A DNA stretch of 64,000 nucleotides from Thalassococcus sp. S3 (GTDB taxonomy: Bacteria; Pseudomonadota; Alphaproteobacteria; Rhodobacterales; Rhodobacteraceae), in assembly GCF_004216475.1 (NCBI RefSeq), contig NZ_CP022303.1:4092001-4156000 (forward strand), read 5' to 3'. Of the stretch, positions 44,677-53,012 are shown piece by piece. Numbering within the stretch: the stretch's first letter is position 1; each line of letters starts with the position of its first letter. Position numbers and translations under genes: made by a program. Under the pieces are notes generated by a model. That model saw nothing but the letters and a program-made list of their open reading frames with translations. It did no database searches and was not told the DNA's origin.

Positions 44677-45963
44677 ATGGCTCAACTGATTATCCAAAAC
44701 GTCCGCCTGATCGACCCCGAAGCGGGAACCGACACCCTTGGCGCCCTTTCGATCACCGACGGATGCATTTCCGCGCGTCATGATATGGCGACCCCGGGGG
44801 AGGCAGCTGAACGACTGGTGGACGGCCAGGGCAAATGCCTCGCGCCAGGCATCGTGGATATTGGCGTGAAAGTCTGCGAACCCGGCGAGCGGCACAAGGA
44901 ATCCTATGGCTCGGCCGGCCTTGCCGCCGCAGCCGGGGGCGTGACCACGATGGTGACACGCCCCGACACCACCCCCAATATCGACAGCCCCGAGACGCTG
45001 GAATTCGTCACCCGCCGCGCCAACGAGGCAGCACCTGTGAATGTCGTACCAATGGCGGCCCTGACCAAGGGACGGGCCGGGCGCGAAATGACAGAGATCG
45101 GTTTTCTGATGGATGCCGGCGCCGTTGCGTTCACCGATTGTGACAACGTGGTCGCCGACACCAAGGTTTTCTCCCGCGCGCTCAGCTATGCCAGCAGTCT
45201 TGGCGCCTTGGTCATGGCCCACCCGCAGGAGCCCGGCCTGTCCGCAGGCGCCGCTGCCACCTCCGGAAAGTTCGCGTCGCTTCGGGGGCTTCCCTCTGTC
45301 TCTGCCATGGCGGAACGGATGGCACTGGATCGGGACATCGCATTGGTCGAGATGACCGGAGCGCGATACCATGCGGATCAGATCACAACCGCGCGGGCCC
45401 TACCCGCCCTGGAACGGGCCAAGTCGAACGGGCTGGATATCACCGCTGGCGTATCAATTCATCACCTGACCCTGAACGAACTGGATGTCGCCGACTACAG
45501 GACATTCTTCAAAGTCAAACCACCACTCCGCTCCGAAGAAGATCGCGTCGCCGTGGTGGAGGCCGTGCGCAACGGACTGATCGACGTGATCTCGTCGATG
45601 CACACGCCGCAGGACGAAGAATCCAAACGTCTGCCCTTTGAGGAGGCCGCGAGCGGCGCTGTCGCGCTGGAAACGCTGCTGCCCGCCGCCATGCGGCTTT
45701 ACCATGCCGGACATCTGGATCTGCCCACTCTGTTCCGCGCGATGTCGCTGAACCCTGCCCGTCGATTGGGCTTGCCTGGCGGGCGCCTTTCCGTAGGGGC
45801 TCCGGCCGACCTTGTACTCTTCGATCCCGACACGCCATTCGTCATGGACCGCTTCAAGTTGCATTCGAAATCCAAGAACACGCCATTCGACGGCCAGCGG
45901 ATGCAGGGGCGCGTGCTGGCCACCTATGTTGCGGGCCATGCCGTCTATAAGAGGTCCGACTGA
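44677..45963 (+). CDS. pyrC': Degenerate dihydroorotase-like protein, probable ATCase partner
   Basis: A 428-residue protein with the class I dihydroorotase fold and length. Active enzymes need D-x-H-x-H, a bridging residue, two His and an Asp. Here D-x-H-x-H reads D61-I-G63-V-K65, so both metal His are lost; His in the GxxHxxHxS region is Gln235; and the catalytic Asp of TDHAPH is Met308. Asp154 and His182 remain. This matches the inactive PyrC' of Pseudomonas-type ATCase, which is required structurally with PyrB. AAGGTGGAC precedes ATG. It ends one base into plsY. Confidence 0.85.
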   Translation: MAQLIIQNVRLIDPEAGTDTLGALSITDGCISARHDMATPGEAAERLVDGQGKCLAPGIVDIGVKVCEPGERHKESYGSAGLAAAAGGVTTMVTRPDTTPNIDSPETLEFVTRRANEAAPVNVVPMAALTKGRAGREMTEIGFLMDAGAVAFTDCDNVVADTKVFSRALSYASSLGALVMAHPQEPGLSAGAAATSGKFASLRGLPSVSAMAERMALDRDIALVEMTGARYHADQITTARALPALERAKSNGLDITAGVSIHHLTLNELDVADYRTFFKVKPPLRSEEDRVAVVEAVRNGLIDVISSMHTPQDEESKRLPFEEAASGAVALETLLPAAMRLYHAGHLDLPTLFRAMSLNPARRLGLPGGRLSVGAPADLVLFDPDTPFVMDRFKLHSKSKNTPFDGQRMQGRVLATYVAGHAVYKRSD

Positions 45964-46571
45964 TGCCATCCTTTGAAAGCGCCCTTTCGGTCCTCCTGCT
46001 ATGGGCCGGCCTCGGCTACCTCTTCGGTTCGATCCCTTTCGGCATCCTGCTGTCCCGCATCTTTGGCCTCGGCGATCTGCGCAACATTGGCTCGGGCAAT
46101 ATCGGAGCGACAAATGTCCTGCGCACCGGAAACAAGCTGGCCGCTGCGCTCACGCTCGTATTCGATGCGGCGAAGGGCGCTGCCGTCCTCCTTCTCGCCC
46201 GCTCATTTGCCGCCGAAGATGCTGTGCAAATCGCTGCTTTCGCGGCGTTTGTCGGGCATTGCTATCCTGTCTGGCTGGGCTTCAAGGGCGGCAAAGGCGT
46301 TGCGACATTTCTGGGGATCATGCTGGCCCTGGCCTGGCCTGTCGGCCTGGCCTGTTGTGCAACCTGGATCGTCGGCGCCGCGTTGACGCGCATGTCGTCC
46401 ATGAGCGCGATCCTCGCGGCATCCTTCTCTTCGATCTGGCTGGTTCTGCTGGGCTATGGCACGGCGTTGATCCTGACGATCATTCTGACGATCCTCGTCT
46501 TTTGGCGGCATAGCGCCAATATCGCCCGCATTCGCGCAGGGACCGAGCCAAAGATCGGGCAAAAGGGCTAA
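45963..46571 (+). CDS. plsY: Acyl-phosphate:glycerol-3-phosphate acyltransferase
   Basis: A 202-residue membrane enzyme adding the first acyl chain in phospholipid synthesis from acyl-phosphate. The motifs FGSIPFGILLSRIFGLGDLR, GSGNIGATNVLR and GFKGGKGVATFLG are the three PlsY loops. ATG shares a base with the pyrC' stop, so the two are translated together. Confidence 0.97.
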   Translation: MPSFESALSVLLLWAGLGYLFGSIPFGILLSRIFGLGDLRNIGSGNIGATNVLRTGNKLAAALTLVFDAAKGAAVLLLARSFAAEDAVQIAAFAAFVGHCYPVWLGFKGGKGVATFLGIMLALAWPVGLACCATWIVGAALTRMSSMSAILAASFSSIWLVLLGYGTALILTIILTILVFWRHSANIARIRAGTEPKIGQKG

Positions 46572-46610
46572 ATCACCAATATCGCTCAGCACACCATATC
46601 GGAGGCCGCC

Positions 46611-48644
46611 ATGACCGATTTCCTCTTTCCAGAGCTTGAAACGGATGCGGCCGCGATCGACGCGTTCGTCACCCGGCAGAATGCGCGCACGGCCTCGGCC
46701 TTCATGACGGAGGCTTTTGAAGCCGACGCAAGGCTGGCACAGGACATTCTGCAACGCCGCGACAGCCTCACGGCGGTTTTGCGCAGGGGCGCATGGCTCT
46801 ACACCTTCCGCCAGACCAAAAAGAACCCCAGAGGGCTTTGGATGCGGCGCCCCGCAGATCAGCCGCCAGACCCGGAGGCTGAGTGGGAAAAGGTCTTTGA
46901 TCTTGACGCCTTCTGCGAGCAGTCAGGGGAAACATGGCAATGGTTCGGTGCCGTCACGGCGCCGTTTGACCCAGATAAAGTAATGTTTCGTCTGGGATAT
47001 CAGGGATCCGACCAATGCCGTCATATCGAGTTTGATGCACGCACCAAAAAAATCGTCCCAGACGGGTTCGACCTGCCCGCCGAACGGTCAAGCGTCGATT
47101 GGCTGGATCCCGATACACTGCTTTGGTCCACCTCCACGGAAAACGACGCCCAGACCTCTTCGGGCTGGCCGGGTGAGGTGCGGCTTTTGAAACGCGGGAC
47201 GCCACTCGCCGAAGCTCCGGTCGTCTTCGCGGCCGAACCCGGAGACGTGTTGGTTTCGGGATATCGAACCGAAACACCGGACGGAATGCCGCTGCAAAGC
47301 TTTATGCGGGTGTTGGAGATCGGAAAGCAGCAAGTGACGATCCTGCGCCGCGATGGCGCGGTCACCCGCCTTCCCAGCCCGCCCGATACCACGGTTCAGC
47401 ACAACGCCACTCACTTTGCCTATGTCGCGAAATCAAAGGGCGGGCCTGCCGGCGCCTTGATGCTGGGTCAGATCGGCGCGGATCTACCGGTCCGCTGCGT
47501 CATGAGGCCGCCCGAAGGCGGGCGCATTGAAGCGGCAAGCGTTCTCTTCCTCAAACACTGGCTGCTCTGGCTCAGCTATGATCAGCTCACGCCTACGCTC
47601 TACTGCCTCGACCTCAACGATCCCGGAGCGCAGCCACATCAGATTGCCCTGCCGGAAGAGGCCGAAACGATCTGGGTCAGCCCCCACGATGCGCATATCG
47701 ATGGCGGGGATGAAACGTTGCAATTGTCGCTACGGGGCTTTCTGTTGTCGCCCCGCATTTATCTCTTCGACCTGAACGCCGGGCCGGACCGGGTTAGTTG
47801 GAGATTGCTTTGGCAAGAGCCTGAAGTCTTTGATGCCAGCGGCATGACAGTGCAGCTTTTGCATGCGACCTCCGATGACGGAACGCAGGTGCCCTATCAT
47901 CTGGTCCTGCCCAATGACCACGCGGTCCAGGCAGGGGGCTTGCCCGTGCTTCTTTATGGCTATGGCGGCTTTGGCATGTCGCTGCATCCCTGGTATGACA
48001 AGATCTGCGGGACGTTGTGGCTGTCGCGGGGCGGCGCTTACGTCCAGGCGCATATCCGAGGTGGCGCAGAGCTTGGGCCGGACTGGCACGAGACCGCGAA
48101 ACGCGAAAACCGTCCGCGCGCCTTCGAAGACTTCGCCGCGATTGCATCGGATCTTGTCAAACGCGGCTTTAGCAGGCCGGACAAGATCGCCTGTCACGGG
48201 GCGAGCAACGGGGGACTCCTCTGCGGGGTTATGCTGACCCGTTATCCTGACAGGTTCGGAGCGGTCTGGGCCAAGGTTGGCGTGCATGACATGCTGCGCT
48301 TTCACAAATTTCCCGCTGGACGTGCCTGGATCGACGAATACGGCGATCCAGAGCGGGAACCGGACCGGACGTGGCTCAGCGCCTATTCACCGCTGCATCA
48401 GGCGCGCCCGGTGGCGGAGGTGACCTATCCGCACGCACTGATCGACACGAGCAGCTTTGACGACCGGGTGGATCCGTCCCATTCCCGTCGTTTCGCCGCG
48501 CAGCTCCAGGCCCTGGGGCATGACAGCTTTTATCAGGAGCATCGCGACGGAGGTCACGGCGGCGGAGGCGCAAGCCACGCCCGTGCGCGCGAGGCAGCCT
48601 TGGGTTACATGTTTCTCAGAACGGCATTGGGGCTTGAAGACTGA
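46611..48644 (+). CDS. Prolyl oligopeptidase family serine peptidase (S9A)
   Basis: A 677-residue cytosolic peptidase. An N-terminal beta-propeller (about 60-400) precedes the alpha/beta-hydrolase domain, with nucleophile Ser in CHGASNGGLLCG (near 531), Asp in SSFDDRVDPSHSRRF and His in RDGGHGGGGASH. It cuts short proline-containing peptides by family knowledge. No signal peptide. It follows plsY by 39 bp and may be in the same transcript. Confidence 0.93.
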   Translation: MTDFLFPELETDAAAIDAFVTRQNARTASAFMTEAFEADARLAQDILQRRDSLTAVLRRGAWLYTFRQTKKNPRGLWMRRPADQPPDPEAEWEKVFDLDAFCEQSGETWQWFGAVTAPFDPDKVMFRLGYQGSDQCRHIEFDARTKKIVPDGFDLPAERSSVDWLDPDTLLWSTSTENDAQTSSGWPGEVRLLKRGTPLAEAPVVFAAEPGDVLVSGYRTETPDGMPLQSFMRVLEIGKQQVTILRRDGAVTRLPSPPDTTVQHNATHFAYVAKSKGGPAGALMLGQIGADLPVRCVMRPPEGGRIEAASVLFLKHWLLWLSYDQLTPTLYCLDLNDPGAQPHQIALPEEAETIWVSPHDAHIDGGDETLQLSLRGFLLSPRIYLFDLNAGPDRVSWRLLWQEPEVFDASGMTVQLLHATSDDGTQVPYHLVLPNDHAVQAGGLPVLLYGYGGFGMSLHPWYDKICGTLWLSRGGAYVQAHIRGGAELGPDWHETAKRENRPRAFEDFAAIASDLVKRGFSRPDKIACHGASNGGLLCGVMLTRYPDRFGAVWAKVGVHDMLRFHKFPAGRAWIDEYGDPEREPDRTWLSAYSPLHQARPVAEVTYPHALIDTSSFDDRVDPSHSRRFAAQLQALGHDSFYQEHRDGGHGGGGASHARAREAALGYMFLRTALGLED

Positions 48645-48714
48645 AGCCGTCCACCGCCTGCGGGCCTGGCCATCGGGTACGTCCGAAGGGCAGGCGCGAG
48701 GTCGGCGCTATCAT

Positions 48715-48891
48715 GTGTCGAAATCCGTGTTCGCGCGTGGCAAGTCCATCAAACTCGTCGCTCATGAGATCGGCGGCACGGACTACATCAGTCTAAACCT
48801 CTATGACCTTAGCGCCGGGCCGCGGCTCTTCCCTTGCGAGATGCCGATGGAAAAGGTCTTGGCCTTTCTGACCGATCTCGAAAAGGCTTGA
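48715..48891 (+). CDS. Small conserved-looking protein, GTG start
   Basis: A 58-residue reading of a frame open across 48457-48891. The part after GTG 48715 (SKSVFARGKSIKLVAHEIGGTDYISLNLYDL, then GPRLFPCEMPMEKVLAFLTDL) looks protein-like and compact, unlike the Arg/Pro-rich text upstream, which overlaps the peptidase in another frame. The ribosome site is weak (GAGG 13 bases upstream), and no ATG is in frame, so the true start is uncertain. Function unknown. Confidence 0.45.
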   Translation: MSKSVFARGKSIKLVAHEIGGTDYISLNLYDLSAGPRLFPCEMPMEKVLAFLTDLEKA

Positions 48892-48910
48892 TCTTCTTTC
48901 AAATCCTGTT

Positions 48911-48935
48911 ATTTCTGAATTAACAGAAATTTCTG
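48911..48935. promoter_or_regulatory. Nested inverted repeats before the MarR/GbsR-type gene
   Basis: ATTTCTG-AATTAA-CAGAAAT spans 48911-48930 (7-6-7, perfect), and its right arm is part of a second perfect palindrome CAGAAATTTCTG at 48924-48935. Thus TTTCTG, CAGAAA and TTTCTG follow one another just before the start. This is a probable autoregulatory operator. Confidence 0.6.
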
Positions 48936-48947
48936 ATGGGATTGAAT

Positions 48948-49481
48948 ATGCAACTGACACCCGCCATGCAGAACTTCATCCTTCATTGGGGAGAGATGGG
49001 CAGCAAGTGGGGTGTAAACCGCTCGGTCGCTCAGATCCACGCGCTGTTGCACATCGCACCCGACCCGATGACAGCAGAAGACATCAGCGAGACGCTCTCG
49101 CTGGCGCGCTCAAACGTTTCGACGGCGTTAAAGGAATTGCAGGGCTGGAACCTCGTCAAAGCATCACGTCAGCTGGGCGACAGACGGGATCACTTCACAT
49201 CGGTCCGCGACATGTTCGATCTGGTCAACACCGTCGTCGAAGGACGCCGGGAGCGTGAATTTGCACCCACCCTCGCCGCCTTGGACGATGTCGCCGACGC
49301 AGCCCGGTCCGATGCGACACCCAAGGCGATCCGGGAACGGATGGAAGAGACCCGCGAGGTCATGCGCCTCTTCGACGACTGGTATCGCGACGTGGCCCAA
49401 CTGCCTCGCCCGGTTCAGCTTGCCATGCTGAAACTGGGCGCCCGCATCGCGCGCTTCCTGCCAAAGGGACGCGACAGCTAA
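48948..49481 (+). CDS. GbsR/MarR-type transcriptional regulator
   Basis: A 177-residue regulator with a winged helix (MTAEDISETLSLARSNVSTALKELQGWNLVKASRQLGDRRDHFTS outline, residues 40-85) and a C-terminal helical part (REVMRLFDDWYRDVAQLP). It matches the GbsR/MarR-like family. ATG 48948 gives the conserved N-terminus MQLTPAMQNFILHWGEMG; an ATG four codons earlier lies directly after the palindrome without a ribosome site. Two membrane proteins follow, probably its targets. Signal unknown. Confidence 0.85.
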   Translation: MQLTPAMQNFILHWGEMGSKWGVNRSVAQIHALLHIAPDPMTAEDISETLSLARSNVSTALKELQGWNLVKASRQLGDRRDHFTSVRDMFDLVNTVVEGRREREFAPTLAALDDVADAARSDATPKAIRERMEETREVMRLFDDWYRDVAQLPRPVQLAMLKLGARIARFLPKGRDS

Positions 49482-49505
49482 AAAATTTGCCCTGGAGTTT
49501 CAGTC

Positions 49506-49916
49506 ATGACAGAAATAACTGCAAGTAACAGATTTCAGGTAGTCGATCCGATCGCCTTCTTTCTCGCTCTGGTCGGCGCGCCGCTTGTGGTCGCTGTGCT
49601 GGGATTCTGGATCATGCTGATCCCGGTCGTCGGCATCGTTCTTGGCGGCCCCTACTACCTGATCCTCGGCACACCGATCCTGCTGGCCTATCTGCTGCTC
49701 TACGAGCCGAAGCCCTGGATCGCGGCGCTGCTGGCAACCGTCGCGGTACTGCTGCTCTTGGGGGGCGCGCATCTGCTACAGGCCCGTTTGCCCACCGACC
49801 TGCTGAGAGAGCCTATGTATCTCTATTTCGGCCCGCCCTGCGGTGCCGCCTGGGGCGCCGCCTTTGTCTGGCTCTATCGCTGGATCAGGCAGGACATCTT
49901 CAAACCCGATCCTTGA
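49506..49916 (+). CDS. Membrane protein, four helices, unknown
   Basis: A 136-residue integral membrane protein with hydrophobic segments at about 18-36, 38-58, 70-88 and 105-125. CTGGAG precedes the start. It lies 24 bp after the regulator and shares the transcript. No motif recognised; it is followed by another membrane protein. Confidence 0.7.
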   Translation: MTEITASNRFQVVDPIAFFLALVGAPLVVAVLGFWIMLIPVVGIVLGGPYYLILGTPILLAYLLLYEPKPWIAALLATVAVLLLLGGAHLLQARLPTDLLREPMYLYFGPPCGAAWGAAFVWLYRWIRQDIFKPDP

Positions 49917-49933
49917 AACAGAAAGGAAGATCA

Positions 49934-50284
49934 ATGCTTTACTATGCACTCGCCTACTCCGCCCTTGCCCTCGCTACTCTGGGTGTAATGGGGCACATGA
50001 TCCTGAGGATCGGCAGCCTTTTGGGCAATTGCCCCAAAAGCATGGCCGGCGCGCGTGCCACGGCCCTCAGTATCACGACCGGATTTATCGCGATCGGCGG
50101 CGGGGGCGTCCTGCTGATCGGTGCGCTGATCCCGCTCTTCGCGGACTATCCGATCATGGGTTTTCTCTTCACGCTCGGCCTGGCCGCGATGTGTCTTGGG
50201 ATGGGGTTCGCCCAGGCCACCATCATCATGCGCAACACCGTGATGGCCACCCAGAACAAGGCCGCACCCCCAGCTGCAGCCTGA
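49934..50284 (+). CDS. Membrane protein, three to four helices, unknown
   Basis: A 116-residue protein with helices near 5-25, 43-65 and 72-95. AAGGA lies eight bases before ATG 49934; TTG 49913 upstream has no site. Third gene of the regulator cluster. A hairpin follows at 50298-50317. Function unknown. Confidence 0.7.
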   Translation: MLYYALAYSALALATLGVMGHMILRIGSLLGNCPKSMAGARATALSITTGFIAIGGGGVLLIGALIPLFADYPIMGFLFTLGLAAMCLGMGFAQATIIMRNTVMATQNKAAPPAAA

Positions 50285-50297
50285 GACCTAACCCTGG

Positions 50298-50317
50298 CCG
50301 CGCCCGTCCGGGCGCGG
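50298..50317. terminator. Hairpin between convergent genes
   Basis: CCGCGCCC at 50298-50305 and GGGCGCGG at 50310-50317 form a perfect 8-bp GC stem with a 4-base loop, midway between the membrane-protein gene and convergent gshA. No T run on either side, so factor-dependent or structural termination is likely. Confidence 0.5.
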
Positions 50318-50324
50318 TCGCGTT

Positions 50325-51695
50325 CTAATAGCTGTACTCTTCGTAGATCCGGGTGAGATCGCCGTTCCAGTCACCGTGGTAGTGATCAAGCAACTCATCC
50401 GCCGCGACCTTGCCGCTTTCGATACTCTCTTTAAGTGCGTTCAGGAAATGCGTCTCATCCGGCACCATGCCCCCCGCGCCGGGACGCGCGCGCGCTTTCA
50501 GCCCGGCCTCTGCAAGACCCACCACGATCCCCGCAAGCGTGTGCATGTCGAGGATCCCGACCTGGGCTTGCAGGCCCTGCTCGCTTGCGGCAATGCGCAA
50601 CGCCTCGCGTGTTTCGGCATCCCAGTCCTTAACCAGATCCCAGGCCGCGTCCAAAGCGCTTTGGTCATACATCAACCCCACCCAGAAGGCCGGCAGTGCG
50701 CAAAGCCGGCGCCAAGGCCCGCCATCCGCACCCCGCATCTCGATGAATTTCTTGACCCTGGCTTCGGGGAAAATCGTGGTCAGATGATCCGCCCAATCGC
50801 TCAGGGTCGGCGTCTCACCCGGCAGGGCCGGCAACTCGCCCTTCAGAAAATCGCGAAACGACTGACCCAGCGCGTCATGATAAACGCCGTCGCGATAGAC
50901 AAAGTACATCGGGACGTCGAGCGCATATTCCGCCCAGGCCTCAAAGCCAAAGCTATCGTCGAAGACGAAAGGCAGCATGCCCGTGCGGCTTGCATCCAGA
51001 TCGCGCCAGACCCGGCTGCGCCATGTCTTGTGCCCGTTGGGCTTGCCTTCGAAAAACGGGGAATTGGCAAAAAGCGCAACCGCGACGGGCTGGAGGGCCA
51101 GCGCCACGCGCATCTTCTTGACCATGTCGGTCTCGGAGCTGAAATCGAGGTTCACCTGAACCGTGCAGGTACGCCGCATCATCGTGCGACCCATGGTGCC
51201 AACCTTCTGCATGTAGGCATCCATCAACTTGTACCGGCCCTTGGGCATCATCGGCATCTGCTCATGGGTCCAGATCGGCGCAGCACCCAGCCCGATAAAG
51301 CCGACCCCGATCTTGTCGGAAATGTCACGGACATCGGCCAGATGGGAGTTCACTTCGTCACAGGTCTCATGGATGGTCTCAAGCGGCGCTCCGGACAATT
51401 CCAACTGCCCCCCCGGCTCAAGACTGATATTGGCGCCGCCCTTCTCCAGCCCGATCAGCTTGCCGCCTTCGGTCAAAGGGGCCCAACCGTGGCCGTCGCG
51501 CAAACCCTTAAGCACGGCCAGAATGGAACGCTCGCCGTCATAGGGAAGCGGTTGCAGCGTGTCGCGGCAATAGCCGAATTTCTCGTGCTCCGTGCCGATA
51601 CGCCAGTCTTCCCGCGGCTTGCAGCCGGATTCGAGATATTCAGCCAATTGGGCGTGCCGTTCGATCGGTCCGCCACCGGATTGAGGAATTGACAT
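50325..51695 (-). CDS. gshA: Glutamate-cysteine ligase, plant/proteobacterial type
   Basis: A 456-residue enzyme that makes gamma-glutamylcysteine, the first step of glutathione. GTEHEKFGY (33-41) and GLEKGGANISLEPGGQLELSGAPL near 82-105 are the ATP/glutamate-binding signature of the GCS2-type family, and MRRTCTVQVNLDF is near 173-185. Length fits. It starts at ATG 51695; the longer frame has no ribosome site. Confidence 0.96.
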   Translation of the reverse strand: MSIPQSGGGPIERHAQLAEYLESGCKPREDWRIGTEHEKFGYCRDTLQPLPYDGERSILAVLKGLRDGHGWAPLTEGGKLIGLEKGGANISLEPGGQLELSGAPLETIHETCDEVNSHLADVRDISDKIGVGFIGLGAAPIWTHEQMPMMPKGRYKLMDAYMQKVGTMGRTMMRRTCTVQVNLDFSSETDMVKKMRVALALQPVAVALFANSPFFEGKPNGHKTWRSRVWRDLDASRTGMLPFVFDDSFGFEAWAEYALDVPMYFVYRDGVYHDALGQSFRDFLKGELPALPGETPTLSDWADHLTTIFPEARVKKFIEMRGADGGPWRRLCALPAFWVGLMYDQSALDAAWDLVKDWDAETREALRIAASEQGLQAQVGILDMHTLAGIVVGLAEAGLKARARPGAGGMVPDETHFLNALKESIESGKVAADELLDHYHGDWNGDLTRIYEEYSY

Positions 51696-51759
51696 GGGGC
51701 CACGCTCCGATCTGTCCGCACATTCTGACGGCAACACCTGAGCCGAAAGGCGCGGGGTG

Positions 51760-52284
51760 TCAATGCAGCCGAAGACCTGCGGGACGTGACGGTGTGCGCT
51801 CCCAGATGACCACCGGATGGGGCGAGGCAGAGTGCATTTCGCTCAGCATCTGGCTGGTTTTGAGCCCCGGCAGCGTACTGAAGACGTCAAAAAGCGCATC
51901 GGCACCGGCGGCTGTCACCGGAATGTGAAGGGGGGGCTGCCCCGGTCGCTCCAGCACCCAATGGGCTGGCATCTGTGTCGGATCAAGCGCAAGGCGCTCG
52001 ATTTCGGCGGTTGCGACAATTCCTCCCGTCAGCGGGCCGAAATACGAGATCTGGCCTTCATCCACCTGAACCACGCCCGGACCGCCGCCTTGCCCGCGAA
52101 ACCGCGCGCGCTGCACGCCGATCACGATCAGGCCGGCCGAGATGGCAATCAGAACCAGACCCAGCCAGAAAAGAATGCCGTTCGACAGCGCCCAGTAAAG
52201 CCCAAGCGCCATCAATGCGAGGCCTGCAACCACCTCGCGCCAACGCAAAAGCGCGTCTTGCAGTTCGGGCCGAATGAAACTCAT
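51760..52284 (-). CDS. Membrane protein of unknown function, coupled to rsmE
   Basis: A 174-residue protein: two hydrophobic helices (residues about 18-38 and 40-58), then a soluble part with GVVQVDEGQISYFGPLTGGIVATAEIERL, which looks PH-like. Start overlaps rsmE's stop (ATGA). Function unknown. Confidence 0.75.
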   Translation of the reverse strand: MSFIRPELQDALLRWREVVAGLALMALGLYWALSNGILFWLGLVLIAISAGLIVIGVQRARFRGQGGGPGVVQVDEGQISYFGPLTGGIVATAEIERLALDPTQMPAHWVLERPGQPPLHIPVTAAGADALFDVFSTLPGLKTSQMLSEMHSASPHPVVIWERTPSRPAGLRLH

Positions 52285-53000
52285 CGCCAGTCTCCGTGCG
52301 CCTGCTGCCAAAGCGTGAGCGCGGCAACCGCGGCTGTGTCCGCACGCAGCACCCTTGGGCCAAGGCTGACGACATCAACATAGGGCTGGCCCGTCAGGCG
52401 TGTGCGCTCCCGCTCCGAAAAACCCCCTTCCGGTCCAATCAAAACCGCCCCCGAAGCGACGACGCCCGCCAGGGCGGAGGAGCGGCCCACCTCGACCTCG
52501 TCGCAAAAACAAAGCCGCCGCGCCGCATCCCAGCCATCCAGAACCGTATCGAGCCTCTGCAAATCCGCCACCTGCGGCACAAAGGTTCCTCCGCATTGCT
52601 CCGCCGCTTCCACCGCGTGGGCCTGCAAACGGTCCCTGCGGATGCGCTCGGAATTGGTGAAGTCTGTCTGCACCGGCAAGATCCGCGCCACCCCCATTTC
52701 GGCCGCCTTCTCCACGATGAAATCCGTCCGTGCCTTCTTGATCGGCGCGAACAGCAGCCAGAGATCCGGGGGCGTCTGCAAAGACTTGGTTTGTTCTACC
52801 GCCCGCAACACGCCTCCGCGCTTTCCAGCTTCGGCCACCTCAGCGCGCCATTCGCCGTCCCGCCCGTTGAACAGACACACCTGCGCGCCCGGCCCAAGCC
52901 TCATGACGCCGAACAGGTAATGCGCCTGGTCCCGCGTCAATTCAACCGTTTGCCCCTTGCCCAGCGGGTGCTCTACATACAGCCTGACCTTCGCGCTCAT
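52281..53000 (-). CDS. rsmE: 16S rRNA m3U1498 methyltransferase
   Basis: A 239-residue SPOUT-family methyltransferase acting on the small-subunit rRNA. N-terminal PUA-like part (RDQAHYLFGVMRLGPG), then the knot region with VLIGPEGGFSERE near 190-202 and SLGPRVLRADTAAVAAL near 210-226. Divergent from ubiA with 12 bp between the starts. Confidence 0.95.
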   Translation of the reverse strand: MSAKVRLYVEHPLGKGQTVELTRDQAHYLFGVMRLGPGAQVCLFNGRDGEWRAEVAEAGKRGGVLRAVEQTKSLQTPPDLWLLFAPIKKARTDFIVEKAAEMGVARILPVQTDFTNSERIRRDRLQAHAVEAAEQCGGTFVPQVADLQRLDTVLDGWDAARRLCFCDEVEVGRSSALAGVVASGAVLIGPEGGFSERERTRLTGQPYVDVVSLGPRVLRADTAAVAALTLWQQAHGDWR

Positions 53001-53012
53001 GGAGCTCTACAT

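Noticed and set aside
44580..44690. A 36-codon frame just before pyrC'
   Set aside because: It overlaps the pyrC' start, lacks a ribosome site and has no protein-like pattern.
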